DNA of 37,500 bases, from the NCBI RefSeq assembly GCF_000306675.2, contig NZ_CP024871.1, positions 2,372,501 through 2,410,000 on the forward strand, given 5' to 3'. The translations under genes were made by a program, and so were the position numbers. This stretch comes from Leptospira mayottensis 200901116 (GTDB lineage: Bacteria > Spirochaetota > Leptospiria > Leptospirales > Leptospiraceae). Positions 1 to 35,920 of this stretch are shown piece by piece. The notes below the pieces were generated by a model. It did not search any database and had not been told where the DNA came from. It saw only the letters and a program-made list of their open reading frames with translations. Each line of letters starts with the position of its first letter. The first letter of the stretch is position 1.

Positions 1-1230
<1,230 letters not shown>

Positions 1231-1247
1231 CGAAAAACCAGAATTTC

Positions 1248-1278
<31 letters not shown>

Positions 1279-1329
1279 CCAAAAAACAATTGCCCAGAGG
1301 AGAATTCGTACTAACTTACACCTTTGTCT

Positions 1330-2094
<765 letters not shown>

Positions 2095-2438
2095 ACGTTC
2101 AAAATCAAACCCTTTCTTAAGATCTCAAAATCTGATATAAATTTGCCCGAGAAAAAAAATTACGGCCTAGAATCTATTTTATCCAAAAGATCCATGAAAT
2201 GTGAGTTCGATCTAAGAAAACTGGAAAAAATTCTCCTAAATACAGGAATAGTTCCTACATTTTGAAGTTTTGAGACAAAATCCTCTTCAGGTTTTGGACC
2301 TTCTATGTAATTTTTAATATAATTTACAGAGAATCAAGACAAGCACTCAATCAAGAAAGTGTATTTTAAAGAATTTAAAATCAGCTCATAGTCGATAAGT
2401 ATATCACCGACAAGCTGAAACTTGCCGATTCGACTTGT
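2095..2438. other. Convergent spacer with no recognised gene
   Basis: This AT-rich stretch of 344 bp lies between the convergent exonuclease and PilZ-like genes. I see no convincing coding frame, RNA gene or strong hairpin followed by a T tract. It probably contains the 3' ends of both transcripts. Confidence 0.6.
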
Positions 2439-2831
<393 letters not shown>

Positions 2832-2881
2832 GCGCACCTCCTTCTTCTAAAGAGAAAAGAAGATTATTCAATGTAGTCTTC

Positions 2882-2917
2882 CTATGTTTTGTTGTGCAGC
2901 GCAACAACAAAACATAG
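2882..2917. repeat. Inverted repeat, 13-bp perfect stem, followed by T-rich run on plus strand
   Basis: Arms CTATGTTTTGTTG (2882-2894) and CAACAAAACATAG (2905-2917) are perfect complements around a 10-base loop. On the plus strand it is followed by TCCTCTTTTTT, so it could terminate plus-strand transcription, but no plus-strand gene ends within 780 bp upstream. On the minus strand it lies about 50 bp before the PilZ-like start codon, where it could act as a 5' leader structure or operator. Confidence 0.6.
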
Positions 2918-3110
2918 TCCTCTTTTTTAGGTTTAACAACTCAAACACTTCTAATCAAAACAGCCAAATTCTTTGTTTTTTCTATTTTATTGGCGATTTT
3001 TGTATTTTTCTGAGAAATTCGAAACCCAAAGTAAATTTCAATGATTTTAATCCCTTTTTTACATTTATCGTTTCATTTTAGATAAAAGAAAACCTGCTTT
3101 TTTCGACCCG

Positions 3111-3171
3111 TCGAGCGCCCCTAGAAGCGAGACGTTTGAGTTTATTCGAGCGCCCCTAGAAGCGAGACGTT
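3111..3171. repeat. Two exact 26-bp direct repeats, 35-bp period
   Basis: The unit beginning TCGAGCGCCCCTAGAAGC and ending GAGACGTT occurs at 3111-3136 and 3146-3171 without mismatch. It is notably GC-rich against an AT-rich background. GTTTGAG (3134-3140) also has an inverted partner CTCAAAC at 3182-3188, after the second copy. Function is unknown; a copy of a dispersed intergenic repeat is the simplest explanation. Confidence 0.8.
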
Positions 3172-3414
3172 CTCTCGCGCGCTCAAACAAACAGTTCTTT
3201 TTTACAATAATATTCGACATCGATGATTCTTAACTCCTGATTTGTCCATCAAACATCATGACACATAATTTTAGGACTTTACAATTCTTGATTTTTCTTT
3301 TCATCAAAATGATTCGAAAGGATCAATCTTTCCAAACAGACCCCAAGTAAGTTTACTGAATCATGTTAGCAAAAACGCTTCTTTTTTTCGGAATGGAATC
3401 GTCTTTGGAAACCG

Positions 3415-4776
3415 ATGCCTCATCTCTCTTTTTTGCAAAACGGAAACATAGATTTCCATTCACCTCAATCGATCCTATTCCATTTGGGAGGAATCGCGAT
3501 TCGAAAATCTTTGCCCGGTGCGGCGGTTCGTAAATTTCTTTTAGAACATAAACCTTCTGGGAGAATCCTTCTCCTTTCCGTCGGCAAAGCGGCGGAAGAA
3601 ATGGCCCAAGCGGCGTATGAAGTCTTGCGATCTCAGATTTTCGAAGGAATCATTCTCACTAAGTACGGACACAGTTCCGGAAAAAAATTTCCACCTTTGA
3701 AAATCTTGGAAGCGGGCCATCCCATCCCCGATGCAAACAGCATTTTAGGCGGAATGAAAATCCTGGAACTCTGCTCTCACTTACAACCGGAAGATACCGC
3801 CCTGGTCCTTCTCTCGGGAGGAGGCTCGGCCTTGATGGAAATTCCGGCTCCCGGCTTAGATCTGGAGGATTTAATCGTATGGAATTCGAAGCTCCTCGCA
3901 AGCGGTGCCAACATTCAGGACATCAATACGATCCGAATTCTTTTATCTTCGATCAAAGGAGGAGGCCTACTTTCAAAAATTCTTCCTTCAAAATCGATCA
4001 CCTTAATTCTTTCGGACGTACTCGGAAATGATCTTTCCAAAGTGGCCTCGGGACCCACAATCCATTCCACAATTGAAAAAAAATCTATTTTCAGAATATT
4101 CAAACAATATAATTTACCTATTGAATCAAAAATTAAAGCCGTCTTACGAAAAAAAACGAAACTCGTCTCAGAATCCTTAAAACGTGAAAACGATTTCAAA
4201 TCACCAGAGAAGATCAATAAACCGAAAGGTTCCGTCAAAATCGATCCTCAAAGAAACGTAGTTTATTGTATCGGGAACATAACTCAGGCCCTTGAATCCG
4301 TCCAGGAAGAATGCAGAAATTTGAATATTCCGGTCTTATTTTTGACCTCGTCCTTAAACTGTGAGGCAAAAGAGGCAGGTCTCTTTTTAGGATCAATCGC
4401 CAGGGAAAACATAAAAATAACGACTTCTCCCTTACTCATTCTATGCGGGGGAGAAACGATAGTAACACACGACGGTTCCGGAAAAGGTGGAAGGAACCAG
4501 GAACTTGCCCTCGCCTTCTCTCAACAAATCTCGGGTTGTAAAGGGATTACGTTACTTTCTCTTGCGACGGACGGAACCGACGGGCCGACCGATGCCGCGG
4601 GTGCGATCGTAGACGGAACCACTTGGAAAAAAATTTCCAAAACGAACGACGCGCGCACCTCTCTCAAAACCCATAACTCCTACGAAGTCTTAAAGAAGAC
4701 CGATTCCTTGGTTTTTACAGGAGCGACCGGAACGAACGTGAATGATATTCAACTTTTATGGATAAATCCGAATTGA
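3415..4776 (+). CDS. Glycerate kinase, MOFRL family (glycerate 2-kinase type)
   Basis: A 453-residue cytoplasmic enzyme expected to phosphorylate D-glycerate with ATP, feeding serine/glyoxylate-derived carbon into glycolysis. The N-terminal DUF4147-type domain shows SVGKAAEEMA (residues 55-64, with the conserved Lys58), GHPIPD at 101-106 and the glycine loop LSGGGSALM at 133-141. The C-terminal MOFRL domain shows LCGGETIVT, the DGSGKGGRNQELAL block (353-366) and ATDGTDGPTDAAGA (384-397). Length fits the family. A lysine-rich segment at about residues 245-275 looks like an insert between the two domains. Some family members were annotated as hydroxypyruvate reductase (TtuD); kinase activity is better supported for MOFRL proteins. 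The start is ATG 3415, with a weak TTGGAA upstream. It converges on the GGDEF gene. Confidence 0.9.
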   Translation: MPHLSFLQNGNIDFHSPQSILFHLGGIAIRKSLPGAAVRKFLLEHKPSGRILLLSVGKAAEEMAQAAYEVLRSQIFEGIILTKYGHSSGKKFPPLKILEAGHPIPDANSILGGMKILELCSHLQPEDTALVLLSGGGSALMEIPAPGLDLEDLIVWNSKLLASGANIQDINTIRILLSSIKGGGLLSKILPSKSITLILSDVLGNDLSKVASGPTIHSTIEKKSIFRIFKQYNLPIESKIKAVLRKKTKLVSESLKRENDFKSPEKINKPKGSVKIDPQRNVVYCIGNITQALESVQEECRNLNIPVLFLTSSLNCEAKEAGLFLGSIARENIKITTSPLLILCGGETIVTHDGSGKGGRNQELALAFSQQISGCKGITLLSLATDGTDGPTDAAGAIVDGTTWKKISKTNDARTSLKTHNSYEVLKKTDSLVFTGATGTNVNDIQLLWINPN

Positions 4777-4884
4777 TCTCTTTGGGTTATTTTCCTATCG
4801 AAACTCGTTCTCAATAAATTTTGAATTCAGCCGATATCTATCTTAAGTTATTTTTAAAATCGACAACCATTTCGAAAAAGTATT

Positions 4885-5877
<993 letters not shown>

Positions 5878-5951
5878 CACGAATGTTCTCCCCAGTTTTC
5901 AAAGCAGCGGACCAACCTAGGAAAAAAATACAAAACTTTACCTAATTGCGA

Positions 5952-6000
<49 letters not shown>

Positions 6001-6018
6001 TGAAGTCTAAAAAATAGG

Positions 6019-6417
6019 ATGAGCAAAAAAATAGAACGTTGCACAACTTTTTTAGCAATGCTCGGCCTGAGCGCCGTTCTTTTTTGTTCTACGGTGATGC
6101 TTTCCGGGAATCATTGCCCGACATTCGTTGTTTCCAATCAAACGACGGAGCAACCCTGTCATCAATCCGAAAGGACAAATGATTCTACAGACAATACCTG
6201 TTCAGCGTGCAACTTATTCGTATCGTCCGAATCGGTTCATCCGAAAACTCCCGAACTGGGCAAAAATTATTTTTCGGTTTTTACCGCGATTCAAAATTAT
6301 TTCCATTTTACACTCGGGATTTTTTTCTCTCAAAGAAATTCATACGATCGAAATCCGAATTACAACGTTCAAAAATTCATCATTCAGTTGATCTCTACCG
6401 TAAGACTTCTGATTTGA
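6019..6417 (+). CDS. Small exported cysteine-containing protein, possibly metal-related
   Basis: A 132-residue protein that I do not recognise as a named family. The N terminus has a basic start followed by a hydrophobic stretch (about residues 11-29, FLAMLGLSAVLFCSTVMLSG), so export or membrane anchoring is likely. After it come NHCP, PCHQ and CSAC cysteine motifs in a Ser/Thr-rich linker, then an aromatic-rich C terminus. The arrangement recalls small DUF2946-type proteins often found near copper genes, but similarity is only in outline. It is the first of three same-strand genes; the next starts 59 bp downstream. The start codon has only a poor upstream AGG, so translation may be weak or the start could differ. 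Confidence 0.6.
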   Translation: MSKKIERCTTFLAMLGLSAVLFCSTVMLSGNHCPTFVVSNQTTEQPCHQSERTNDSTDNTCSACNLFVSSESVHPKTPELGKNYFSVFTAIQNYFHFTLGIFFSQRNSYDRNPNYNVQKFIIQLISTVRLLI

Positions 6418-6460
6418 TTCAATTTTTATCATCTCCATAAAAATCGTTTTCTAACTTTAG

Positions 6461-6938
<478 letters not shown>

Positions 6939-6951
6939 GCGGAGAAACCAA

Positions 6952-7383
<432 letters not shown>

Positions 7384-7393
7384 ACAAACCGTT

Positions 7394-9895
<2,502 letters not shown>

Positions 9896-10358
9896 CCCAA
9901 TAATGCCTCAAATCCCCAATGACCGTGACTGAATCCTTGCATGTTCGAAATTAAATCCTAAATTATAATAAAATTCATCGAAAAAAAATATATCTCAATC
10001 TTTTCCCATTGAAGTTAAAAAGCGAATATCTCAATAAAATGTCAATCCTGGTTTTTACTTTTTCCCCTTTTTTACGAATTTCAGAATATTCTTCTTTTTG
10101 AATTTATAACTTTTCTGAATCCTTTTCTTACAGAAAATACCTCAAATTCTACAGAATTTACCAACATCCACTGCCTTAAAATGAACGCTCTTGCCTTATA
10201 GTCTATAAGCCTATTCTAATAGAAAAACCTGAATTTGGGGAAAAATTGTAAAAAGAGAATGGATCTTGTTGATTTAAGAGTTTCGATTAAATTCAAATTT
10301 TAATGCGAAACGCCACAGAGAGATGGCGGAATCAGTTCCAATCAAACATCTTGGAATA

Positions 10359-10382
10359 TTTTGCCGGTAAACACCGGCAAAA
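10359..10382. repeat. Perfect 10-bp-stem inverted repeat with 4-base loop
   Basis: TTTTGCCGGT (10359-10368) and ACCGGCAAAA (10373-10382) flank the loop AAAC. It could fold on either strand. On the minus strand it lies about 90 bases past the cyclophilin stop and ends in AAAA rather than U's, so it is not a classical terminator. Confidence 0.6.
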
Positions 10383-10411
10383 ATCTACGGAAAATTATTC
10401 TTTAACCATTG

Positions 10412-10447
10412 AAAAGCCATTAAACCCATTTTGTTTCAGTGGCTTTT
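10412..10447 (-). terminator. Possible terminator of the cyclophilin gene
   Basis: Read on the minus strand, AAAAGCCA and TGGCTTTT form an 8-bp stem around a 20-base loop, starting 22 bases after the cyclophilin stop codon. The 3' arm supplies the T run. The loop is long and the stem is weak, so the call is tentative. Confidence 0.35.
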
Positions 10448-10469
10448 GGTCATTTTCTACAAAACTAAT

Positions 10470-10928
10470 TTATTCGGAAACAGTGATCGTTTCGATAATA
10501 ACTGCTTTTGTCGGCTTATCATGAAAACCCGTTTCCGTCTCCGAAATCGTCTCTACGATATTCGTTCCTTGTGTAACTTTTCCAAAAACTGCATGACGAT
10601 TATCTAAATAAAAGTTATCCCGTACATTAATAAAAAACTGAGACCCGCCCGTATTCGGCCCTGCATTTGCCATGGAAAGTGTATATTTTTCATTCTTCAG
10701 ATCTTTATGAAACTCGTCTTGGATCTTATAGCCCGGCCCACCCGTTCCATTTCCAACAGGACAACCTCCTTGAATCATAAAATTTTTGATGATTCTATGA
10801 AATGTAAGACCATTGTAAAATCCGTCTTTTGCCAGTTTGATAAAATTACTGGCCGTAATTGGAGCTTTTTCCTGATCTATATAAACTGAAAAGTCTCCAA
10901 AATTCGTTTTGAATACCGCAGTTGGCAT
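10470..10928 (-). CDS. Cyclophilin-type peptidyl-prolyl cis-trans isomerase
   Basis: A 152-residue single-domain cyclophilin that catalyses proline cis-trans isomerisation during folding. Catalytic signatures are [13 protein letters not shown] (Arg45, Phe50, Gln53), [25 protein letters not shown] (84-100) and [11 protein letters not shown] (108-118). There is no signal peptide, so it is cytoplasmic, unlike the FKBP-type isomerase at 30663. Length is typical of the short bacterial PpiB group. ATG 10928 is the first start, with GAGGAAAGCG shortly upstream. It diverges from the adenylate cyclase across 190 bp. Confidence 0.95.
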   Translation of the reverse strand: MPTAVFKTNFGDFSVYIDQEKAPITASNFIKLAKDGFYNGLTFHRIIKNFMIQGGCPVGNGTGGPGYKIQDEFHKDLKNEKYTLSMANAGPNTGGSQFFINVRDNFYLDNRHAVFGKVTQGTNIVETISETETGFHDKPTKAVIIETITVSE

Positions 10929-10930
10929 AT

Positions 10931-10968
<38 letters not shown>

Positions 10969-10969
10969 G

Positions 10970-11017
<48 letters not shown>

Positions 11018-11118
11018 ACACAAACGAACGATACTATAATATAAAAGAAAAACCCAGGAGCAAAATAGAATGTTCCTCATAATGGAATTATTTTTCCTGG
11101 ATAAGAGAGCTATCATTC

Positions 11119-17399
<6,281 letters not shown>

Positions 17400-17426
17400 C
17401 TTTTGCGACAATCGTAATATTCTAAT

Positions 17427-17448
17427 CCACGGAGAGGCCTCTCCTTGG
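17427..17448. repeat. Palindrome between convergent DUF5683 and Uup genes
   Basis: GGAGAGGCCTCTCC (17431-17444) is a perfect 14-bp palindrome; CCA and TGG extend it with one mismatch. It sits in the 66-bp gap between two convergent stop codons, where a shared terminator is expected, but no T tract follows on either strand. Confidence 0.5.
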
Positions 17449-17465
17449 AAAAATCTATCGCCAAT

Positions 17466-19354
<1,889 letters not shown>

Positions 19355-19372
19355 TACTGAGGACAAGTGTTT

Positions 19373-20854
<1,482 letters not shown>

Positions 20855-21342
20855 GTTTCCTTGAAACCGGATACGCCACTCACTCTATAAAATCGTTTTA
20901 CAAATCACATGAACTTGAGTAGATATCATACTCGGGCCGATCAGTAAAAGCGGGATATCTAAGTTTTCTTGGAGACAGATATATCAGGCATTCTAAGAAT
21001 TAGGAACGGAAAGTCAATCAAACCCAATTATTCAAATATCCCTTGATCAAAAAAGAAAAGACCCAAGGCTCTTTTACATTCCTTAAAAAATACAGTCGAT
21101 AAAAAAAGTTCTATCAATATCAAAAAATTTTTATCTTGCACTTCTCCAAAAAACAAATTTTCTAAACCAGAATCAAATCCCTTGAAAATTATGGAAAATA
21201 TAATATATATGGAACGATTTTCACATTGGAACACGATTTCCATTTGAGAATATTCTTTTTCTTCAAAACATTTTCTTATTTTGCTTGTTTGATGCTTTCA
21301 ATGCAGAAAATTATAAAACCCTCTTTTTGGTTATAGGAATAA
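20855..21342. other. Divergent promoter region, no gene seen
   Basis: 488 bp between two divergent kinase genes, very AT-rich toward the right (AATATAATATATATGG near 21196). Both promoters must lie here, but I do not assign specific boxes. A small minus-strand frame at 21028-21243 is low in complexity and unlikely to be a gene. Confidence 0.5.
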
Positions 21343-24414
<3,072 letters not shown>

Positions 24415-24727
24415 AATGTTCCTTTAAAGATTTTGAATACCCTTATTAAGATCTTTGCCGATAGTCTTATCTTCTCGCAGCCAAAATATATCGAGGATTT
24501 TTTAGATACGAGCTTTCCTAAAAAAATTTTTCGACAATCAGTTTTTACTTCGATTCCATCAATATTCGGGAAAACGAAACGAATCTCTTTTTTAAGTCGA
24601 GATTCTCTAAAAAACATTCCTTACCAAGGGTGTAAAAAGAATGGAGCGATACAAAAACGGTTCGATTTTGTATCGAAGTTCATTTCAGACAAGATTTCAT
24701 GCTTGGAAAAAAGAAACAGTCAAGAAA
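24415..24727. other. Convergent spacer, no gene seen
   Basis: 313 bp between the stops of the hybrid kinase and the cyclic-nucleotide-binding gene. Open frames here start at TTG without a ribosome-binding site or run into the neighbouring gene. No clear terminator hairpin was found. Confidence 0.5.
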
Positions 24728-25265
<538 letters not shown>

Positions 25266-25644
25266 GCCCAGTGTCCGGATACTCAAAAATGTCCTTTATA
25301 CTCCTGTATTCAATTCAAATCTAAGGTCATAAGGTTTCGCGTTCTTTCCAGTATTTTTTCGACTCAAAAAAACTTCCCCTATTTTCCGGTCCGCAAAATC
25401 GCATTTGAGTGTATGTTTTTTATGTTTTGAAACCATGAAATACTTCTTTTTATTATGGCGCCTCTTTGAGTGAAACCGATTGGGTCAACCGTCGGAACTT
25501 CTCTACAAAAAACTCTGAGGTTTCCAGTCCCGGAAGATTCAATGGATAAAGCCAAAAAGCGCAAAAACCTCGCTCTTTCGCCACTACGCGTCTTTGATTG
25601 CGTTTGAATTTTCAGAGAACGAAAAATTACCCGTGAAAAAGTCA

Positions 25645-25704
25645 GTAGGAGTTCTCACAATTCAACAATTGGAATCTTCCGTGTAAGAGCGTAGGAACTC
25701 CTAC
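25645..25704. repeat. Pair of GTAGGAGTTC-type palindromic motifs
   Basis: GTAGGAGTTCTCAC (25645-25658) and GTAGGAACTCCTAC (25691-25704) are inverted relatives; the second is itself an imperfect palindrome with GTAGGA/TCCTAC arms. Together they could fold into a hairpin with a 32-base loop. Relatives occur at 26241, 27864 and 35446. Confidence 0.65.
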
Positions 25705-26240
25705 TAACTCCCTATTTCAATTTAGAATCCACCAGCCTTTTTTGTTAAATTGATAATTATCCCCAAACCACACCACTCAAATGATGAAAGCACAGTTTGA
25801 AAATAGTAAGCCCCAACGAATACTAAGCAGACTTGAATTGCCAGTAAAACGACCTCTTCCTAAAGTCGTTTGTCGGAACAACTAAAGATAAAATCTTGTT
25901 AAAATGAAAACAAGACCTTGAAAAACTCAGATTTTTCAATTCCATTGGAACGGCAGAATTTCCAAGGAAGCATCATTCTCTAAGTTCTATCTTTAACTTT
26001 TTCTATGATTTTTTATTTAGGAATCTCCAGGAATTTTATCATCTACGGGCTTTGTAAGCTGATCACAATGCGGTTTTTTATCTATGGAGTTTATATTGAT
26101 TAAAAATTTGTCCCAAAACTTTAAGAAAAATGAGCTGCAATCATTCGATACGTTCGTAATAAAACACAGTGGTTTTCACAGATTACATTCCTTTGGTACT
26201 TTATGGAATTTCTAACGGGTTTTATTGTTGTTAAACTCTC

Positions 26241-26254
26241 GTGGGAGCTCCTAC
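26241..26254. repeat. GTGGGAGCTCCTAC palindromic motif
   Basis: A near-perfect palindrome centred on GGAGCTCC, followed by ATTCTAAGATTTTGGGGCAG. It has the same consensus as the motifs at 25645-25704. Confidence 0.6.
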
Positions 26255-26708
26255 ATTCTAAGATTTTGGGGCAGACTTTCAATCATCTCTAAAAAAGTTC
26301 GAAGTATTTGCAACCTAAGTACTAAAAATCATCTCAAAAGTAGATTTCAACGTTATAAATAGTTTTTCGAAATTAGACGAAATGTTTTTGAGGTGGTTGC
26401 AATCATATACCAACTGCAAGAAATCTGATATGTTCTACGTCTTTTCGATCTTTTAAAAATGATTCTCTTAGGAATTATATTTTCTTAAATTTTCTAAAGA
26501 ATGATTCGAAAAACCTCGGAGAAAAAAATTTGCACAATATCGTCAACTTCCAATCAAAGAAAAAAATTGGCGATTTGTTTTGTCAATCAAAGACCTCAAC
26601 ATACGATTCCTATAACGCTCAATGATATCTAGTAATCCGAAAGTAAGAAAAAATCGCATTCACTTATTTCGCGTTTCGTTCGGAATCAAATCCGAGTTAA
26701 GAAGCTTG

Positions 26709-26740
26709 ATGGAAAGATTCCGAACTGAAATAACGGACGA

Positions 26741-26744
<4 letters not shown>
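26709..26744 (+). other. Possible 11-codon upstream open frame coupled to the hydrolase
   Basis: ATG 26709 begins MERFRTEITDE and its TGA overlaps the hydrolase ATG in the classic ATGA arrangement. The hydrolase has no good ribosome-binding site of its own, so coupling to this mini-frame is conceivable. Chance is not excluded. Confidence 0.3.
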
Positions 26745-27730
<986 letters not shown>

Positions 27731-28117
27731 AACTACCCTACTTTTTCCAACAACATTATAAACAAGAAATACCCAATCTTTAAGTGTAAAAGCAGGCTTC
27801 CGGTCCACGGCGGAGCTTGCGGTTGACTTCGGCTGCTAAAGCAAGTCTAAGCGCTGTAAAAATGTAAGAACTCCTACTTTTAAAAAAATCTTTCCAATCC
27901 TCTTATATCAAAGTTACATAAAAAGCTCTCCAAATCCAGCCATAAAGATCATCAATAGGGATCACGTTCTTAGAAAACTTGAACTTTTTGATTTTCTAAA
28001 AAGCATTGTAGTCTTTTCACTTGACTCGTATTTATTCCCGACATCAAACGGGTGTTATAAGCGGAAAAACTCAAAAACCGAAGCTCAGGAAAAAGAAACA
28101 AAATCGAAGGGAACATT
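27731..28117. other. Convergent spacer with a GC-richer block and a short repeat
   Basis: 387 bp between convergent genes. A block at about 27791-27856 (GCTTCCGGTCCACGGCGG and following) is more GC-rich than its surroundings and looks like a fragment of a dispersed element. It is followed by GTAAGAACTCCTAC at 27864-27877, another copy of the GTAGGA/TCCTAC motif family. No gene or clear terminator is seen. Confidence 0.5.
27864..27877. repeat. GTAAGAACTCCTAC motif
   Basis: One mismatch from the GTAGGAACTCCTAC motif at 25691-25704, and also intergenic. It is followed by TTTTAAAAAAA. Confidence 0.55.
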
Positions 28118-29368
<1,251 letters not shown>

Positions 29369-29424
29369 GGCGAATTGAAGGAGAATCTAGTAGATCGTCT
29401 CCCATAAAGTCAAGGATCTTTCTT

Positions 29425-30552
<1,128 letters not shown>

Positions 30553-30616
30553 ATTAAGCTATCGCAATCGGAAGGCTCCTCCTTTTTACGATAGATTAGA
30601 ACCGGAAAGCTGACCA

Positions 30617-31428
<812 letters not shown>

Positions 31429-31429
31429 A

Positions 31430-32605
<1,176 letters not shown>

Positions 32606-32717
32606 CCGGTTGATTTTGTAACACAAAAGTAATAATCACAGATGGGTTCACGGCAAAATTTCAGTTGTCCGGTTCCACAGATTTAAAAGACTCAAGGATA
32701 ACTCTCAACAAACGTTG

Positions 32718-32740
32718 TTATGTTGGAGACTACAACATAA
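32718..32740. promoter_or_regulatory. Inverted repeat upstream of the Pit transporter
   Basis: TTATGTTG (32718-32725) and CAACATAA (32733-32740) are perfect complements around GAGACTA. It sits about 100 bp before the transporter start and could be an operator; no known binding motif is claimed. Confidence 0.35.
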
Positions 32741-32841
32741 TGTTAGATCCACGACCAGAGTAAGTAAGCGCCGGATTTACGTTTAACAAGAGTCAAAGCG
32801 AAAACTTTAGATACTAACAAAACAATAAACGGAAGCGTTTC

Positions 32842-35130
<2,289 letters not shown>

Positions 35131-35187
35131 TCAATAAAACCAGCAAAACGATTCTGTTGTTTGCAAGAACGGTTTCTTTTTAAGATA

Positions 35188-35218
35188 AAAAACGCATCGT
35201 CCGAAACGGTGCGTTTTT
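35188..35218 (+). terminator. Rho-independent terminator after the Pit transporter
   Basis: AAAAACGCATCGT (35188-35200) pairs with ACGGTGCGTTTTT (35206-35218) with one G-T wobble around loop CCGAA, ending in a T run. It lies 57 bp after the stop codon. The A-rich 5' arm means it could also work on the minus strand. Confidence 0.85.
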
Positions 35219-35920
35219 ATAAACACAAATTCTGGCTTTTCCGTTTTAGATCTATCTCAAGACCACTGCTTGTTTCTTTTCGTTAAAAATCTCAATTTTT
35301 CAGGGACGACTATTTAAAGTCAGATCGATTTTAGACTTATTTTTGCATCAAAAATCTATTTTTTCCATTTGTTTTAAAGCCTATCCTCAAACCTTAAAAT
35401 AAATCAGTTACAATCATTCAGTCAGTTCCCGCAAAGCCACGCAAGAGAGTTCCCACATTTTAAATCTTAGTTGCTAGTTTTTATTATAATATTTCAAACC
35501 CAGATGACCGTTGATTCTTACTCATAAAGAATAACGATAATTGCATATACAGACCTTAAAATCGATTCTTTAAAACTTACCAGAGCGGCATATCCATCCT
35601 ACAATCGCAGGAAAACCTTAAGTTAGCTAGATCCTTCTTTCCAATTGAGAAAAACGTAGAATGTTTTTTCATATACGTTCTACGAAATTTGTATCGTTTC
35701 GTAAAAAGTGAAAACTTCATCCTCAAATTCAAATACACAAACGATATCGGATAACCAATTATACCTCGATTCAATATTATTTTAAATTCCTGCAATATTC
35801 AGTTTTTGCCAACCTAAGCAGCAGAAGCATTTAAAATAAAGGAGCAAAAAAATAATTACCGTTTCCAAAAATTCAACAAGAAATATTTATGTATATTAAC
35901 ATAATATTAAATGATACAAA
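35219..35920. other. AT-rich spacer before the DUF262 gene
   Basis: About 700 bp without a convincing gene. It contains GAGAGTTCCCAC at 35445-35456, a relative of the GTGGGAGCTC motif family. An AAGGAG at 35839-35844 is not followed by a usable start. Base composition becomes steadily more AT-rich toward the DUF262 gene. A minus-strand frame at 35577-35795 is not convincing. Confidence 0.5.

Larger units (their letters stand above)
2832..3414. other. Repeat-bearing spacer upstream of two divergent genes
   Basis: About 580 bp separate the divergent PilZ-like and glycerate kinase genes. The stretch holds a 13-bp-stem inverted repeat at 2882-2917 and two exact 26-bp direct repeats at 3111-3171, listed separately. 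The rest is very AT-rich. Open frames here are short and low in complexity, and I do not consider them genes. Confidence 0.6.
9896..10469. other. Non-coding spacer with hairpins
   Basis: About 570 bp of AT-rich DNA between the kinase start and the cyclophilin stop. It must carry the kinase-pair promoter. Two hairpin-forming elements lie at its right end (10359-10382 and 10412-10447). A small stem CGCCA/TGGCG occurs at 10311-10328. I find no credible coding frame. Confidence 0.55.

Noticed and set aside
2884..3081. A 65-codon plus-strand frame in the spacer before the glycerate kinase
   Set aside because: It begins inside the inverted repeat, has no ribosome-binding site and is a low-complexity Phe/Asn-rich sequence expected from AT-rich DNA.
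3111..3188. The direct repeats as a CRISPR array
   Set aside because: There are only two units with a 9-base gap, far below spacer length, and no cas genes are in the window.
10303..10524. A 73-codon plus-strand frame overlapping the cyclophilin 3' end
   Set aside because: It spans two hairpins and the opposite-strand gene end, and its product has no domain features.
25379..25564. A 61-codon minus-strand frame in the 1.5-kb gap
   Set aside because: It has no ribosome-binding site and no recognisable motif, and it sits amid repeat-like DNA.
35839..35880. AAGGAG as the start signal of a small gene before the DUF262 gene
   Set aside because: The downstream frame has no ATG/GTG/TTG at suitable spacing and meets stops quickly.
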